NCBI RefSeq assembly: GCF_009831455.1
Contig: NZ_WOWO01000004.1
Coordinates: 310,001-374,000, forward strand
Reading direction: 5' to 3'
From: Salinirussus salinus
GTDB taxonomy: Archaea > Halobacteriota > Halobacteria > Halobacteriales > Haloarculaceae
Length of the DNA stretch: 64,000 bases
Below the pieces are notes generated by a model. It made no database searches, had not been told where the DNA came from, and saw nothing but the letters and a program-made list of their open reading frames with translations. Position 1 is the first letter of the stretch; each line of letters begins with the position of its first letter. Below are positions 43,456 to 52,944 of the stretch, piece after piece. The position numbers and the translations under genes are program-made.

Positions 43456-44472
43456 ATGGCTGACTTACAGGTCGATGCCAGCATCAACGGACTGACAAAA
43501 GGTGTCGGCGAGACCGCCGAGCGGGCCGACGAGGTCGGGTTCGACTGCCTGTGGAACCCCGAGACCGAACACGACTCCTTCGCGCCGCTGCCGGTGGTCG
43601 CCGACCGGACCGAGGACATCGAGTTCGGCACCCGGATCGCGACCGCCTTCACCCGGAGCCCGATGGTGTTGGCCCAGCAGGCCTGGGACCTGCAGGCCTA
43701 CAGCGACGGCCGCTTCATCCTCGGGCTCGGCACACAGGTCCGGGCACACAACGAGCGCCGCTTTTCGGTCGACTTCGAGTGGGAGTCGCCCGGCCCGCGC
43801 CTCCGTGAGGTCATCGAGTCGCTGCGCCACATCTGGGAGGCGTTCCAGGAGAACCGGGAGAGCCTCGACTACGAGGGGGAGTTCTACGACTTCTCGCTGT
43901 TGACGGACACGTTCAACCCCGGCCCCATCGACGACCCGGACATCCCCATCTACACCGCCGCGGTCAACGAGTACAACATCAGGATGGCCGGGGAGATCTG
44001 CGACGGGATCGCGCTGCACTCGTTCAACACGCCCTCCTACACCCGGGAGGTCGTCGCGCCGAAACTCCAGCAGGGCGCCGACCGCGCCGGCCGGTCGGTC
44101 GACGAGGTTAGCGTCTCCGCCAGCCCCTTCGTGGTCACCGGCCGCGACGAGGAAGAGCGCGAGCGCCAGCGCCAGGAGGTCCGCCAGCGGGTGGCCTTCT
44201 ACGCCTCCACCCCGACCTACAAGGACGTCATGGCCCACCACGGCTGGGTCGACACCGGCCGCGAACTCCACGAACTCTCCAAGGAGGGCAAGTGGCAGGA
44301 GATGGCCGGGCTGGTCACCGACGAGATGATGGACGCGTTCGCCGTCGAGGCCCACCCCGACGAGCTCGCCGACGCGCTCGTCGAGACCTACGGCGACCTC
44401 GCCGACCGGGTCTCGCTCGCGCTCGACCTCGAGGACCCCGAGCTCGCCGAGCAGGTCCTCGACGGGTTCTAA
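43456..44472 (+). CDS. LLM-class F420-dependent oxidoreductase (TIGR03617-like)
   Basis: A 338-residue luciferase-like TIM-barrel oxidoreductase. The pattern [13 protein letters not shown] then [21 protein letters not shown] is typical of F420-linked members. The substrate is unknown. The start at 43456 is chosen over the frame's upstream ATG because a T-rich TATA-like box (43422-43430) sits about 30 bases before it. The stop overlaps the convergent cbiP stop by four bases. Confidence 0.85.
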   Translation: MADLQVDASINGLTKGVGETAERADEVGFDCLWNPETEHDSFAPLPVVADRTEDIEFGTRIATAFTRSPMVLAQQAWDLQAYSDGRFILGLGTQVRAHNERRFSVDFEWESPGPRLREVIESLRHIWEAFQENRESLDYEGEFYDFSLLTDTFNPGPIDDPDIPIYTAAVNEYNIRMAGEICDGIALHSFNTPSYTREVVAPKLQQGADRAGRSVDEVSVSASPFVVTGRDEEERERQRQEVRQRVAFYASTPTYKDVMAHHGWVDTGRELHELSKEGKWQEMAGLVTDEMMDAFAVEAHPDELADALVETYGDLADRVSLALDLEDPELAEQVLDGF

Positions 44473-46058
44473 ACGTCCGACTGCTCCCCGGCACTCCCCG
44501 CCGGCCGGCCGAGAGCCTCGAAGACGGCGCCGAGGTCGGCGTGCTCGCCGACGAGCCGTGCCGCGCGGTCGTGCGGGGAGAGGGCCCCTCCCTCGGCCGC
44601 CGCTCCCGCGTCGGTCGGCCGCTCGACCCCCGCAGCGTCGAATACCCGGTCGAGAAACCCCTCCCGGGCGACCCCGTTGGCGAAGAGGTCGTGCACGTAC
44701 GTCCCCAGCACCCGGTCGGTCGCAGCGCCCTCGCCCTCGAACGGCCGGGCCGCGTCGCCGGTCAGTTCCGTCCGACCGAGGTGGACCTCGTAGCCCGACA
44801 CCTCGCCGGTCGCGCCCGCGAGCGGCTCCACCGGCCGGAGGTCGCGAGTGACCCGCCGGACCTCCTTCTCGGCCTCGAAACGCGTCTCGACCGGCAGGAG
44901 TCCGAGCCCCTCGACGGCCGCCTCGCGCCCGGACTCGACGCCCCTGTCGACGACCCGCTCGCCGAGCAGCTGGTAGCCGCCACAGAGCCCGACCACCGGG
45001 CCGTCGAAGGCTCGTATCCGCTCGGCCATCCCGGCCTCCCGGAGCGCACGCAGGTCCGCGACCGTATGTTTCGTCCCCGGGAGGACGACCGCGTCCGCCC
45101 CGTACTCCGCGGCCGCGCCGTCGACCGCGTCCCCGCCGGCGTCGAGCCGGCCGTCCAGCGGGAGGAAGGCGACCCGGACGCCGGGCTCGCGAGCCAGCGG
45201 GCCGAAGTCGGTGACATTCGATATCCGGGGCAGGCGGGGGACTGCGACGGTGACCGCGCGCTCCCCGGGCACGCCGTCGTCGGCACCGCGGACCGCCCGC
45301 TCGCCCGCGGCCGGGAGGGCGACGCTGTCCTCCTCGGGCAGCCCGGGGTCCTCGTAGGGGAGCACGCCCAGGACCGGAACACCAGTCCGCTCCTCGAGTT
45401 CCGCGACCCCGTCGGAGAGCAGCGTCCGGTCCCCGCGGAACTTCGTGACGAGGACGCCGACCACGCGCTCGCGGAGGGCTTCCGGCATCAGCTCCAGCGT
45501 GCCGTAGACGTGGGCGAAGACGCCGCCGCGCTCGATGTCCGCCACCAGCAGGATGTCGGCGTCGGCGAAGCGGGCGGTCTCGACGTTCGCGAGGTCTCGA
45601 TGCTGGAGGTTGAGTTCGGCGATGGAGCCGGCGCCCTCCGCGACGATGACGTCGTGGCGGTCTGCGAGCCGGGCGTGGGCACGGCGGGCGACCCCGCGGG
45701 CTCGCTCCCAGCGCTCCCCGTAGTAGCTCCCGGCCTCGACGTGGCCGACGGCCTCGCCGTCGAGGACCAGTTGGGAGCGCCCGTCGCCGGTGGGCTTCAG
45801 GAGGACGGGGTTGTGGTCGGTCGTCGGCGCCACCCGGGCCGCGCGGGCCTGGACGTACTGGGAGACGCCGACCTCGCCGTCGCGGCTGCGGTCGCCGCTA
45901 CCCGCCCGCGGGACCGCGCGGGCGTTGTTCGACATGTTCTGGGCCTTGAACGGGGCGACGTCGACCCCGCGGTCGGCGAGCAGGCGACAGAGCCCTGCCG
46001 CGACAGTGGATTTGCCGACGTGGCTGGCGGTGCCGGCGACGAGCAGGGTTCGCGTCAT
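44469..46058 (-). CDS. cbiP: Cobyric acid synthase
   Basis: A 529-residue CobQ/CbiP enzyme that amidates adenosylcobyrinic acid side chains b, d, e and g using glutamine. The N-terminal P-loop is [10 protein letters not shown], followed by [10 protein letters not shown]. The C-terminal glutamine amidotransferase domain has the nucleophile Cys in [10 protein letters not shown], and the catalytic His in TYVHDLF. The protein is normal length for archaea. It is separated from the other cobalamin genes by an exchanger on the opposite strand. Confidence 0.95.
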   Translation of the reverse strand: MTRTLLVAGTASHVGKSTVAAGLCRLLADRGVDVAPFKAQNMSNNARAVPRAGSGDRSRDGEVGVSQYVQARAARVAPTTDHNPVLLKPTGDGRSQLVLDGEAVGHVEAGSYYGERWERARGVARRAHARLADRHDVIVAEGAGSIAELNLQHRDLANVETARFADADILLVADIERGGVFAHVYGTLELMPEALRERVVGVLVTKFRGDRTLLSDGVAELEERTGVPVLGVLPYEDPGLPEEDSVALPAAGERAVRGADDGVPGERAVTVAVPRLPRISNVTDFGPLAREPGVRVAFLPLDGRLDAGGDAVDGAAAEYGADAVVLPGTKHTVADLRALREAGMAERIRAFDGPVVGLCGGYQLLGERVVDRGVESGREAAVEGLGLLPVETRFEAEKEVRRVTRDLRPVEPLAGATGEVSGYEVHLGRTELTGDAARPFEGEGAATDRVLGTYVHDLFANGVAREGFLDRVFDAAGVERPTDAGAAAEGGALSPHDRAARLVGEHADLGAVFEALGRPAGSAGEQSDV

Positions 46059-46144
46059 GCTATCCCGGCCGGCGCGCTGTGTCTGGCCCGGCGCTACGAC
46101 CCCGGTACGGGAGCTTTATTCCGGTGTCGGCCCTCTCCCCGGTC

Positions 46145-47083
46145 GTGACGTCCGTCTCGGTCGTCATCGATGTCTGCCTGCTCGTCGTCGCGGTCATCGT
46201 CCTCTGGGTCGGCGCCCAGCGGTTCGTGGAGAGCGCCGCCCGGCTCGCCCGCCGGGTCGGGCTCTCCGAGCTCGTGGTCGGGCTGTCGGTCGTCGCGCTG
46301 GGGACCTCGGCCCCCGAGGCGGCCGTCACCGTCGACGCGGCCGTCACCGGCCGGCCGACCATCGCGCTCGCCAACGTCGTCGGCTCGAACGTCTTCAACC
46401 TCGGGCTGGTCCTGGGCGGGGTGGCGCTGTTTCGCCCCATCGTCGGGCGCCGGGCGCTGGTCCGCCGGGACGGGGTCGTCGCCATCCTGGCGACGGTCGG
46501 GCTCGTCGCGGTCGGGGGCAGCGGGACCGTGGGCCGCGCCGAGGGGGCGCTTCTCCTGGGCGCGTTTCTCGCGTATCTCGGCCTCCTCTTTCGCGGTGCC
46601 GACCGGACAGCGGTCCCGACCCCGGCCCCGGACCCCGGACCCCAGCGGCTGCCGGCCGCCGTCTGGGTGGTCGTCGGGCTGGCGCTTGTGGTCGGGGGTG
46701 CGAACCTCCTGGTCTCCTCCGCGGCCGACCTGGCCCGGCTGCTCGGGGCCTCCGAGTGGCTGGTCGGCGAGACGGTCGTCGCCGTCGGCACGTCGGCGCC
46801 CGAAGTCGCCGCGGCGGCTGCCGCCGCGCGCGAGGGGCTGGCGGACATCGCCGCGGGCAACCTCGTGGGGAGTTGCATCTTCAACGCCCTGGGGGTGCTC
46901 GGGCTGGCGGCGGTGCTCGTCCCGCTTCCCGTCGGCGGCGAGGCGTCGCTGGCCCTCCTCTGGCTGGTCGGCCTGACAGTCGTCGCGGTCGGGCTCCTGG
47001 CGACCGGACGGCGCATCTCGCGGGCCGAGGGTGGTGCGCTCGTGGCCGCAAACCTGGCGAAGTGGCTCATCGACCTCCTCTAG
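46145..47083 (+). CDS. Sodium/calcium exchanger family (YrbG-like) antiporter
   Basis: A 312-residue CaCA-superfamily antiporter with about ten transmembrane helices. The two alpha repeats carry the ion-binding motifs VALGTSAPEAAVTV (residues about 50-63) and VAVGTSAPEVAAAA, followed by GNLVGSCIFN. The substrate ion is uncertain. The GTG at 46145 was chosen; an in-frame GTG at 46124 is the alternative. It is wedged between cbiP and cobO on the other strand, and its end overlaps cobO by four bases. Confidence 0.87.
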   Translation: MTSVSVVIDVCLLVVAVIVLWVGAQRFVESAARLARRVGLSELVVGLSVVALGTSAPEAAVTVDAAVTGRPTIALANVVGSNVFNLGLVLGGVALFRPIVGRRALVRRDGVVAILATVGLVAVGGSGTVGRAEGALLLGAFLAYLGLLFRGADRTAVPTPAPDPGPQRLPAAVWVVVGLALVVGGANLLVSSAADLARLLGASEWLVGETVVAVGTSAPEVAAAAAAAREGLADIAAGNLVGSCIFNALGVLGLAAVLVPLPVGGEASLALLWLVGLTVVAVGLLATGRRISRAEGGALVAANLAKWLIDLL

Positions 47084-47721
47084 AATTCGGTCCCCTTCCG
47101 CGCGCCCTGGCCGGCCTCCATCGGGTGGACCTCCTTGTCGACGTTCGTCACCAGGTCCGCGACGTCCGTGGCGTACTCGGGGCGCTCGTGGCCGCCCGTC
47201 AGGACGAGTTCGAGGTCGGCGGGCTTGCCGTCGACCAGTCCCTGGACCTCCTCCTCGGCGATGAGCCCGCGGTTGGCGGCGTACAGCACCTCGTCGAGCA
47301 CGAGCATGTGGAGGCCGTCCTCGGGTGGTCCGTCCAGCGCGAGGGGCTCGGTGAGGTCGGCCCGGGTCGAGGCCTCGAGCAGGTCCCGGGCCCGGGCCAG
47401 CGCCGCCTCGGCGCGGGCCTGGTGGGCCTCGTCGTCGGAGCCGTCGAGCATCCCGTGCCAGCCGTAGTGGCCGGCGTTCTCGTAGCTCATCCCCGGCAGG
47501 GCCGCGATGGCGTTGTACTCCCCGCGGGTGTCCTCGACGGTTCCCGTCCCGGCTTTCATGAACTGGAGGACGTGGACGCGGTAGCCGTGGCCGGCCGCCC
47601 GCATCCCCATCCCCAGCGCCGCTGTCGTCTTCCCCTTGCCCGTACCCCACCAGACCTGCACCAGACCGAACTCCTCGGGGGCCGCGGGCGCGATCGGCTG
47701 GGGGTCGACTGTGCGTGCCAT
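47080..47721 (-). CDS. cobO: Corrinoid adenosyltransferase (CobO/CobA type)
   Basis: Transfers adenosyl from ATP to Co(I) corrinoids. The 213-residue protein has P-loop WGTGKGKTTAALGMG, then LQFMKAG and a Walker B-like VLDEVLYAA. The length and motifs match the CobA/CobO family rather than PduO. A CTTTTAGCT box at 47741-47749 is about 24-28 bases upstream, so it can be expressed on its own as well as from the upstream cbiZ operon. Confidence 0.93.
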   Translation of the reverse strand: MARTVDPQPIAPAAPEEFGLVQVWWGTGKGKTTAALGMGMRAAGHGYRVHVLQFMKAGTGTVEDTRGEYNAIAALPGMSYENAGHYGWHGMLDGSDDEAHQARAEAALARARDLLEASTRADLTEPLALDGPPEDGLHMLVLDEVLYAANRGLIAEEEVQGLVDGKPADLELVLTGGHERPEYATDVADLVTNVDKEVHPMEAGQGARKGTEF

Positions 47722-47757
47722 ACCAACTCACGTTGCGGTAGCTAAAAGACACTTTCG

Positions 47758-48456
47758 TCAGACGCGGAAGACGTCCGGCTCCGCCGCCGGCACCGCGCCG
47801 TGTTCGGCGCCGGCCACGGTGTCGGGGACCGACCCGCGCGCCGCCACCGCGGCCTCGACGGCCCGGCGCACGCAGGCCCGGGCCGCCCGCCCGACCGGAG
47901 TCGCGCTCCCCGCGAAGGGGGCCGGGTCGCCGCCGGGCTCACAGCCGACCGCGACCGCGTCCGTCGTGGTGCCGGTGAACCCGGTCGCAGCCTGGAGGGT
48001 CGCCGCTTTCGTCTCCACGACGGTCGCCAGAAGCGTCGCGAGCGTCCCGTCGGCCAGCGCCCGGTCGGTCCCGACCAGCAGGTTGACCGTCCCAGGGCCC
48101 GCGTCCGACTCGCGTGTGCGTTCCCCCGACGCTCCGCCGGCGGCCTCGCTGCCGGCCAGGGCGACGGGGTTCGAGAGCCCCGCGGTGGCGACCACGCAGA
48201 CTCCCCCGGCTCGGGCCCCGCGGGCGTGGCGCATGTCCACGCCGGTCAGGAGTCCGGGGCCGGGCGCCTCGAAGCCGGCCGCCCGCCGGCGCTCGGCGGC
48301 GTAGGCCGCGGGGTCCTCGCGGTCGAACCCCTCCGGGACCGAGACGTTGTAGGCCGCGTCGGCCCGGCGGTAGCCACCTTCGGGTCCGGTGACAAGCCAC
48401 CGCGCGCCCGGCGACCTGAGCCGGCAGACCTCCTCCCTGCGCTCGGCCTCAAACAT
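47758..48456 (-). CDS. cbiZ: Adenosylcobinamide amidohydrolase
   Basis: A 232-residue CbiZ that cleaves the aminopropanol side from adenosylcobinamide or pseudo-cobalamin to return adenosylcobyric acid, an archaeal salvage step. Motifs NVSVPEGFDREDPA, VVATAGLSNPVALAG and the repeated Thr-rich segment ATGFTGTTTDAVAVG match the family. Its ATG overlaps the cobD stop by 8 bases, so it is translated with the biosynthetic operon. Confidence 0.87.
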   Translation of the reverse strand: MFEAERREEVCRLRSPGARWLVTGPEGGYRRADAAYNVSVPEGFDREDPAAYAAERRRAAGFEAPGPGLLTGVDMRHARGARAGGVCVVATAGLSNPVALAGSEAAGGASGERTRESDAGPGTVNLLVGTDRALADGTLATLLATVVETKAATLQAATGFTGTTTDAVAVGCEPGGDPAPFAGSATPVGRAARACVRRAVEAAVAARGSVPDTVAGAEHGAVPAAEPDVFRV

Positions 48457-49453
48457 CCAGCGCCTCCAGCAGCCGGTCGTTCTCCGCGGGCGTCCGGACG
48501 GCGACGCGGACGTGGCTGTCCAGGTCCCGGAACGTGCGGGCGTCCCGGACGGCGATCTCCGCGGCCTCCACCTCGCGCTGGATGGCCTCCACGTCCGGCA
48601 CCGCGAGCAGGAGGAAGGGGGCATCGGAGGGGTGGACCTCGAACCGCGCCGAGAGGCGCTCGCGCATCCGGACGCGCTCCTCGCGGACGCGCTCGCGGGT
48701 CGCGGCGACGAACTCCCGCTGGCGCATGCAGTGGGCGCCGACGGCCGCCGCGGGCGTCCCCAGGGCCCACGTCGGCCGGGCGGTTCTCAGCCGGTCGCCG
48801 AGGTCGCCGGTCGCGACCGCGTAGCCCGCACGCAGCCCCGGCAGCCCGTACAGTTTGGTGAGCGAGCGGGCCACCACCACACCCTCCCGACCCGCAAGCG
48901 AGGGCCGGTCGGTGAACCCCAGGAAAGCCTCGTCGACGAGCGGAACCGTCCCCACCTCCCGGCAGCGGTCGGCGAACGCGCGGAGCCGCTCCGTGGCGTA
49001 GGCTTCGCCGGTGGGGTTGTTGGGGGTGCAGACGACCGCGAGCGCGTGGCCCTCGGGGTCGGCGTCGGGAAGTTTGTCGTGGGGGCGGAAGACGGGCTCG
49101 CCGCCCTGGAGGCGGACTTCGCGGGCGTACTCCGCGAAGGACGGTGCGGGGACGAGCGCGGTGTCGCCCGGGGAGACCGCGGCCGCCACCGCCAGCCGGA
49201 TGGCCGCCAGCCCGCCCGGCGTCGGCACGACATCCCCGGGAGCACAGTCGACGGCCTCGGCGGCCGCGTGGCGGTACTCCGGGTAGCCGTCGTCGGGGTA
49301 GGAGCCGGCGGCGGCGAGCGCGCGCCCGTAGACGCGCTCGGTACCCTCTGGCACTCGGGGATTGGTGTTGGCGCTGAAATCCAGCAGCTCGGGGTCGTCG
49401 CGACTCCCGTGGTGGACGCCCGCCTCCAGGCGCGCGAGGGCCTCGCTGTCCAT
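48449..49453 (-). CDS. cobD: Threonine-phosphate decarboxylase-like aminotransferase
   Basis: A 334-residue fold-type I PLP enzyme of the CobD/HisC family, predicted to make (R)-1-aminopropan-2-ol phosphate from L-threonine phosphate for the nucleotide loop. The PLP lysine is in ARSLTKLYGLPG, and the Asn of CTPNNPTG and a DEAF motif are conserved. Context among cobalamin genes supports CobD over histidinol-phosphate aminotransferase. It is followed by cbiZ and preceded by cobY (24-base gap). Confidence 0.83.
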   Translation of the reverse strand: MDSEALARLEAGVHHGSRDDPELLDFSANTNPRVPEGTERVYGRALAAAGSYPDDGYPEYRHAAAEAVDCAPGDVVPTPGGLAAIRLAVAAAVSPGDTALVPAPSFAEYAREVRLQGGEPVFRPHDKLPDADPEGHALAVVCTPNNPTGEAYATERLRAFADRCREVGTVPLVDEAFLGFTDRPSLAGREGVVVARSLTKLYGLPGLRAGYAVATGDLGDRLRTARPTWALGTPAAAVGAHCMRQREFVAATRERVREERVRMRERLSARFEVHPSDAPFLLLAVPDVEAIQREVEAAEIAVRDARTFRDLDSHVRVAVRTPAENDRLLEALDV

Positions 49454-49477
49454 CGTCCGTACGAGCGCCCCGGCGGA

Positions 49478-50044
49478 CTAATCGCTTGCGGCGGGCGCGC
49501 CGGCGAGCCACCTGGCCCGCCGGAGGTCGCGGCGACGGTTGACGTTGACCGCCAGCCCCCGGTCGGTCGCGACCGCGAGTCCCTCCCCGTCGCCGACGAC
49601 GTTCAGTCCCGAGGGCGCGAGCAGCCGGCCGCCGGCCCGGAACGCGGTGTCGACGGTCACCCCGAGCGCGCGCTTGCGCCCGACCGGCACCGCGACCGTG
49701 GTTGCACCCTCAGCCGCGTCGAGCGCGCGGTCGACAGTCCCGGGGGTCAGCAGCGGGACGTCGGCGGCCACGGTCAGCACGGGCTCCGCGACCCGGTCGT
49801 CGGCCAGCGCGTGCTGGAGGTCCGGGACGTACCCTTCCCCAGGTGCCTCGATCCGCGGGCAGTCGAGCAACCCCGCCGTTCTGGGCGCGTGGGGGGCGGT
49901 GACGGCGTAGACCCGCTCGACCCGGCTGGCCGCCAGCACCCGCCGGACGCGTTCGACCATCGGGACGCCGCCGACCTCGACCAGCGGCTTTTCGCCCCTG
50001 TCCAGCCGGGTCCCCCGGCCGCCACACATCAGGAGAGCGTCCAC
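49478..50044 (-). CDS. cobY: Archaeal adenosylcobinamide-phosphate guanylyltransferase
   Basis: A 188-residue nucleotidyltransferase replacing bacterial CobU; it attaches GMP to adenosylcobinamide phosphate. The GTP-binding motif is LLMCGGRGTRLD, with a metal-binding loop VAADVPLLTP. The start is GTG at 50044, preferred because it lies just before the motif and overlaps the cobS stop by 16 bases. An N-terminal longer frame is not homologous. Confidence 0.87.
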   Translation of the reverse strand: MDALLMCGGRGTRLDRGEKPLVEVGGVPMVERVRRVLAASRVERVYAVTAPHAPRTAGLLDCPRIEAPGEGYVPDLQHALADDRVAEPVLTVAADVPLLTPGTVDRALDAAEGATTVAVPVGRKRALGVTVDTAFRAGGRLLAPSGLNVVGDGEGLAVATDRGLAVNVNRRRDLRRARWLAGAPAASD

Positions 50045-50772
50045 GCGACCACCCCCGCGTGCAGCGCCGCGACCCGGGCGAGTTCGTTGGCAGCGCCGAA
50101 GACGTCGCCGTTGACGCCGCCGAGGTTCCGGCGCGCCCACGCGAGCAGGAGAAGAGCCACGACCGGACCGGCTGCGACCGCCGCCGCGGCCGCGGGCGAG
50201 GGCCAGGTCGCCGCCGCGGCCGGGGCCGCGAGCCCGAGCGCGACGAACACCGACCCGGCGCTCGCACCGGTGAAGGCCGAGCCGAGCCCCTCGTGGCTAG
50301 CCTCGCCGGCGGCGGCCAGCACCGCCATCGCGAGCTTCGCGGCCACTTCGCTCGCGATAGCCAGCCCGAGCGCGACCCGCCAGGAGAGGCTCGCAGCCGC
50401 GAGCGCGCCGAGCCCGAGCCCCAGGAGCGCGAGCCCGACGGCGACGGCCGCGCCGACCCCGACGGTCGTGTCGGCCATGACCTCGCGGCGGCGCCCGGGG
50501 CCGCCGTGGACGACGGCGGCGTCGCCGAGGTCCGCGAGCCCGTCGGCGTGGTTGATGCCGGTGAGCGCGACCAGCGCGAGAGGGTAGAGGAGGGCGGCGG
50601 TCGGCGTCGGGAGCGGAGCGGCGAGTGCCAGCCCCGCGACCGCCCCGACGGCGTAGCCGACGGGGACGAACAGCGCCGGCCGGCCGGCAAGCCCCTCCCA
50701 GGCGCGCTCGTCGTGGCCGACCGGAACGCGAGTCAGAAAGCCGACCGCGCCGCGCAGCCCGCTCAGGACCAC
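50029..50772 (-). CDS. cobS: Adenosylcobinamide-GDP ribazoletransferase
   Basis: A 247-residue membrane enzyme joining adenosylcobinamide-GDP to alpha-ribazole (phosphate). It has about six to seven transmembrane segments and the catalytic-type loop INHADGLADLGDAA then MADTTVGVGA. The start is GTG at 50772, overlapping the cbiB stop by 10 bases. It belongs to the compact cobalamin operon. Confidence 0.9.
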   Translation of the reverse strand: MVLSGLRGAVGFLTRVPVGHDERAWEGLAGRPALFVPVGYAVGAVAGLALAAPLPTPTAALLYPLALVALTGINHADGLADLGDAAVVHGGPGRRREVMADTTVGVGAAVAVGLALLGLGLGALAAASLSWRVALGLAIASEVAAKLAMAVLAAAGEASHEGLGSAFTGASAGSVFVALGLAAPAAAATWPSPAAAAAVAAGPVVALLLLAWARRNLGGVNGDVFGAANELARVAALHAGVVAWTLS

Positions 50773-51686
50773 GTTACCACCGCCGCGAGCCCGTAGGCCA
50801 GCAGGCCGGCCACGCCGGTCCGGACCAGCGCCGTCCGGGTCGCCGCGGCGTCCGGGAATCGCCCCTCGGGGTTGAGGGTGTAGACCCCGGGCTTCTCCAG
50901 GCGGACGTCCAGGGCCGCCGCCAGCGTCCCCATCGGCCACCCGGAGTTCGGCGAGGGGACCGCGGAGAGCCACGACCGCGCGCGCAGGAGCGCCCCCGGT
51001 CGGCCGGTCGCGGCCGCGAGCAGGAGCGCGCTCGCGCGGGCGGGCACCCACATGACCGCGTCGTCCAGCCGCGCGGGGATGCGCCCGACCGGCCGTCCCC
51101 GGTATCCGAGCATGGAGTCGAGCGTGTTCACCGCCTTCACCCACGCGGCCGCGCCACAGCCGACGGCCAGCGCCCCGACAGCCCCGACGCCCGCCAGCCC
51201 CGCCGCGGCCGCACAGACGCCGTACCACAGAAGCGGCGCGACCAGCCCGTCCGCGAGGTTCTCCGCGAGGCTCTCGACGGCCGCACTCCGCACCTGGCCG
51301 GGCGAGAGTGCCGCGGCGTCGCGGCCGGCCAGCGCCCGGAGTTCGGCTCTCGCGCTCGCGAGGTCCGACTCGGTGAGCGCGACGACGCGGCGGACCGTCG
51401 CGAGCAGCCGGCGCAGGCTGGTCGTCACGAACAGCGCCAGCGCGCCGACAGCGGCGGCCGCCAGCGGGTCGACCAGCCCCGCGAGCGCCACCGCCCCACC
51501 GACTGCCAGCGCGGCAGCCAGCGGCCACAGGAGCGCCAGCACTCCCCCCGCGAGCACCGGCCGCCGGAACGCCCGGTCGGGAACCGCCCGCCCGAACCAG
51601 GCGACCGGGTGCAGGCGGTCGGGCGGCTCGCCGACGGCGCCGTCGAGAACGAGTGCCCCTCCGACGGCCAGCGCGCCCAGAGCCAT
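50763..51686 (-). CDS. cbiB: Adenosylcobinamide-phosphate synthase
   Basis: A 307-residue CbiB/CobD-type membrane protein that joins cobyric acid with aminopropanol phosphate. Family motifs include EPPDRLHPVAWFG, ESLAENLADGLVAPL and SPNSGWPMGTLA. There are about five transmembrane helices. Its ATG shares a base with the stop of the upstream HAD gene (TGATG), and its stop overlaps cobS. Confidence 0.9.
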   Translation of the reverse strand: MALGALAVGGALVLDGAVGEPPDRLHPVAWFGRAVPDRAFRRPVLAGGVLALLWPLAAALAVGGAVALAGLVDPLAAAAVGALALFVTTSLRRLLATVRRVVALTESDLASARAELRALAGRDAAALSPGQVRSAAVESLAENLADGLVAPLLWYGVCAAAAGLAGVGAVGALAVGCGAAAWVKAVNTLDSMLGYRGRPVGRIPARLDDAVMWVPARASALLLAAATGRPGALLRARSWLSAVPSPNSGWPMGTLAAALDVRLEKPGVYTLNPEGRFPDAAATRTALVRTGVAGLLAYGLAAVVTWS

Positions 51687-52297
51687 CACCGTTCCCCCAG
51701 CCACCCGGGGAACGCCGACAGCGGGACGTCCTCGGTCAGGACGACCGTCACCCCGGTGGTCCGTCCGCCGCCGTCGGCCCGGGGGTCGTCTCCGACGTGG
51801 ACCAGCTCCCCGACGCCGACGCCCAGCTCGTCGGCTACCGCCTCGAAGGCCCGGTCGTGGGGCTTGCGCCAGCCACAGCCCACGCTGGTGACGACGGTGT
51901 CCACTCCGACATCGGCCCGCGAGAGCGTCCGGTCGACGAGCCCGGGCAGGCTGCAGTTCGAGAGCACCCCGACGGGCCCGCGCTCGCGTGCGGCCGCGAG
52001 CGCCTCGGGTGCGCCCGGTCGTACCTCCACAGGAACGTCGAAGGCGGCCAGCAGCGCGTCGCGGACGACGTCCACCTCCGCCTCGACCCCGCGGCTCGCG
52101 AGCGCGGCGCGGGAGTGGTCGACCAGCGACTGCTCGCGGCCGGGCTCCAGGTCCGCGTGGGACTCGCGGTAGGCGGCCTCCCAGTCGTCGGGGACGGGAA
52201 CCCCGCGCGCCCGCAGCTCCGCGGCGACAGCGTCCCACGGGTCGTCCGGTCGCTCCTGCGTGACCAGCGTGCCGAAGAGGTCGAACGAGACTGCCAC
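51686..52297 (-). CDS. HAD-superfamily hydrolase heading the cobalamin operon (GTG start)
   Basis: A 203-residue HAD subfamily IA protein. Motif I is FDLFGTLV (Asp6 nucleophile, with Phe rather than Asp at the +2 position), motif II VLSNCS, motif III Lys in GWRKPHD and motif IV VGDDPRAD. The missing +2 Asp is more like dehalogenase-type HADs than phosphatases. It is the first gene of a tightly overlapping cobalamin operon. A role such as alpha-ribazole phosphatase is suggested by position but weakened by motif I. Confidence 0.8.
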   Translation of the reverse strand: MAVSFDLFGTLVTQERPDDPWDAVAAELRARGVPVPDDWEAAYRESHADLEPGREQSLVDHSRAALASRGVEAEVDVVRDALLAAFDVPVEVRPGAPEALAAARERGPVGVLSNCSLPGLVDRTLSRADVGVDTVVTSVGCGWRKPHDRAFEAVADELGVGVGELVHVGDDPRADGGGRTTGVTVVLTEDVPLSAFPGWLGER

Positions 52298-52400
52298 TAC
52301 CTCCCTCTTGCCAGGGGCTCACTTGAATCGTTGGCTGAGGGCTGACCGGTCCACACCCGCGGCTGCGGGCCGGTGGGACACGGCGGGGCCGCGTGGACCC

Positions 52401-52568
52401 TCACTCCGTGACCCACTTCGACCGGCGGACATCGAAACTCCCGCAGACAGGACAGCTGTGGTGCTGGACCTCGAACGGCGTCTCGCAGGCGAGACAGACA
52501 TAGGGCATCGGCTCCCCACCCCCGTCCGAGATACCTGACACTTCCTTGGCCCTGTCGAGGACACCCAT
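52401..52568 (-). CDS. Mini-protein with one zinc ribbon
   Basis: A 55-residue protein with two CxxC pairs (VCLACETPF and SCPVCGSFDV) forming a single zinc ribbon. Such small haloarchaeal zinc-binding proteins are common, and their functions are mostly unknown. I chose the ATG at 52568; longer frames add 75 residues with unlike composition. It is 103 bases downstream-side of the HAD gene start and on the same strand. Confidence 0.65.
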   Translation of the reverse strand: MGVLDRAKEVSGISDGGGEPMPYVCLACETPFEVQHHSCPVCGSFDVRRSKWVTE

Positions 52569-52944
52569 CGCGACCACACCTGCCCGGTCGGACGGGAGCG
52601 ACAAAAAGAGGACCGATAGTTTATCCCATTTTTTCCTGCCTCCCTTTTGCGGTTTGGCATCTCGTTCTGTTTCGGTATCATGTGGACGACCCACCCCGAG
52701 AGCCGACCGACTGACCCGCGGACTGCCCGTGTCCCGGACGGGACATATCTCTTCGATGATTTGATCGTTCGGGATAGCCCGATCCGCGACTGTCACCTAT
52801 GTATGTATACGAATATATATGATATATAACTAAACATTCTATACCTGTCTGGATATGTTTATTTCGGTGCTCGGACGGTCGTCCAGACGAGCGGCCGTCA
52901 TCCCGGTCCGTGAGCCGACACGCGGGGTGGTGTGGCCCGGCTTC
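52569..52944. other. 376-base gap with an AT-rich tract
   Basis: No gene is supported. Bases about 52795-52860 are strikingly AT-rich (TATGTATGTATACGAATATA style) in a GC-rich genome. The minus-strand region near 52600-52622 may hold the promoter of the zinc-ribbon gene. Confidence 0.45.

Noticed and set aside
52647-52829. Small plus-strand frame of 60 residues in the AT-rich gap.
   Set aside because: Composition is not acidic or haloarchaeal, it has no start signals, and it ends in the AT-rich tract.
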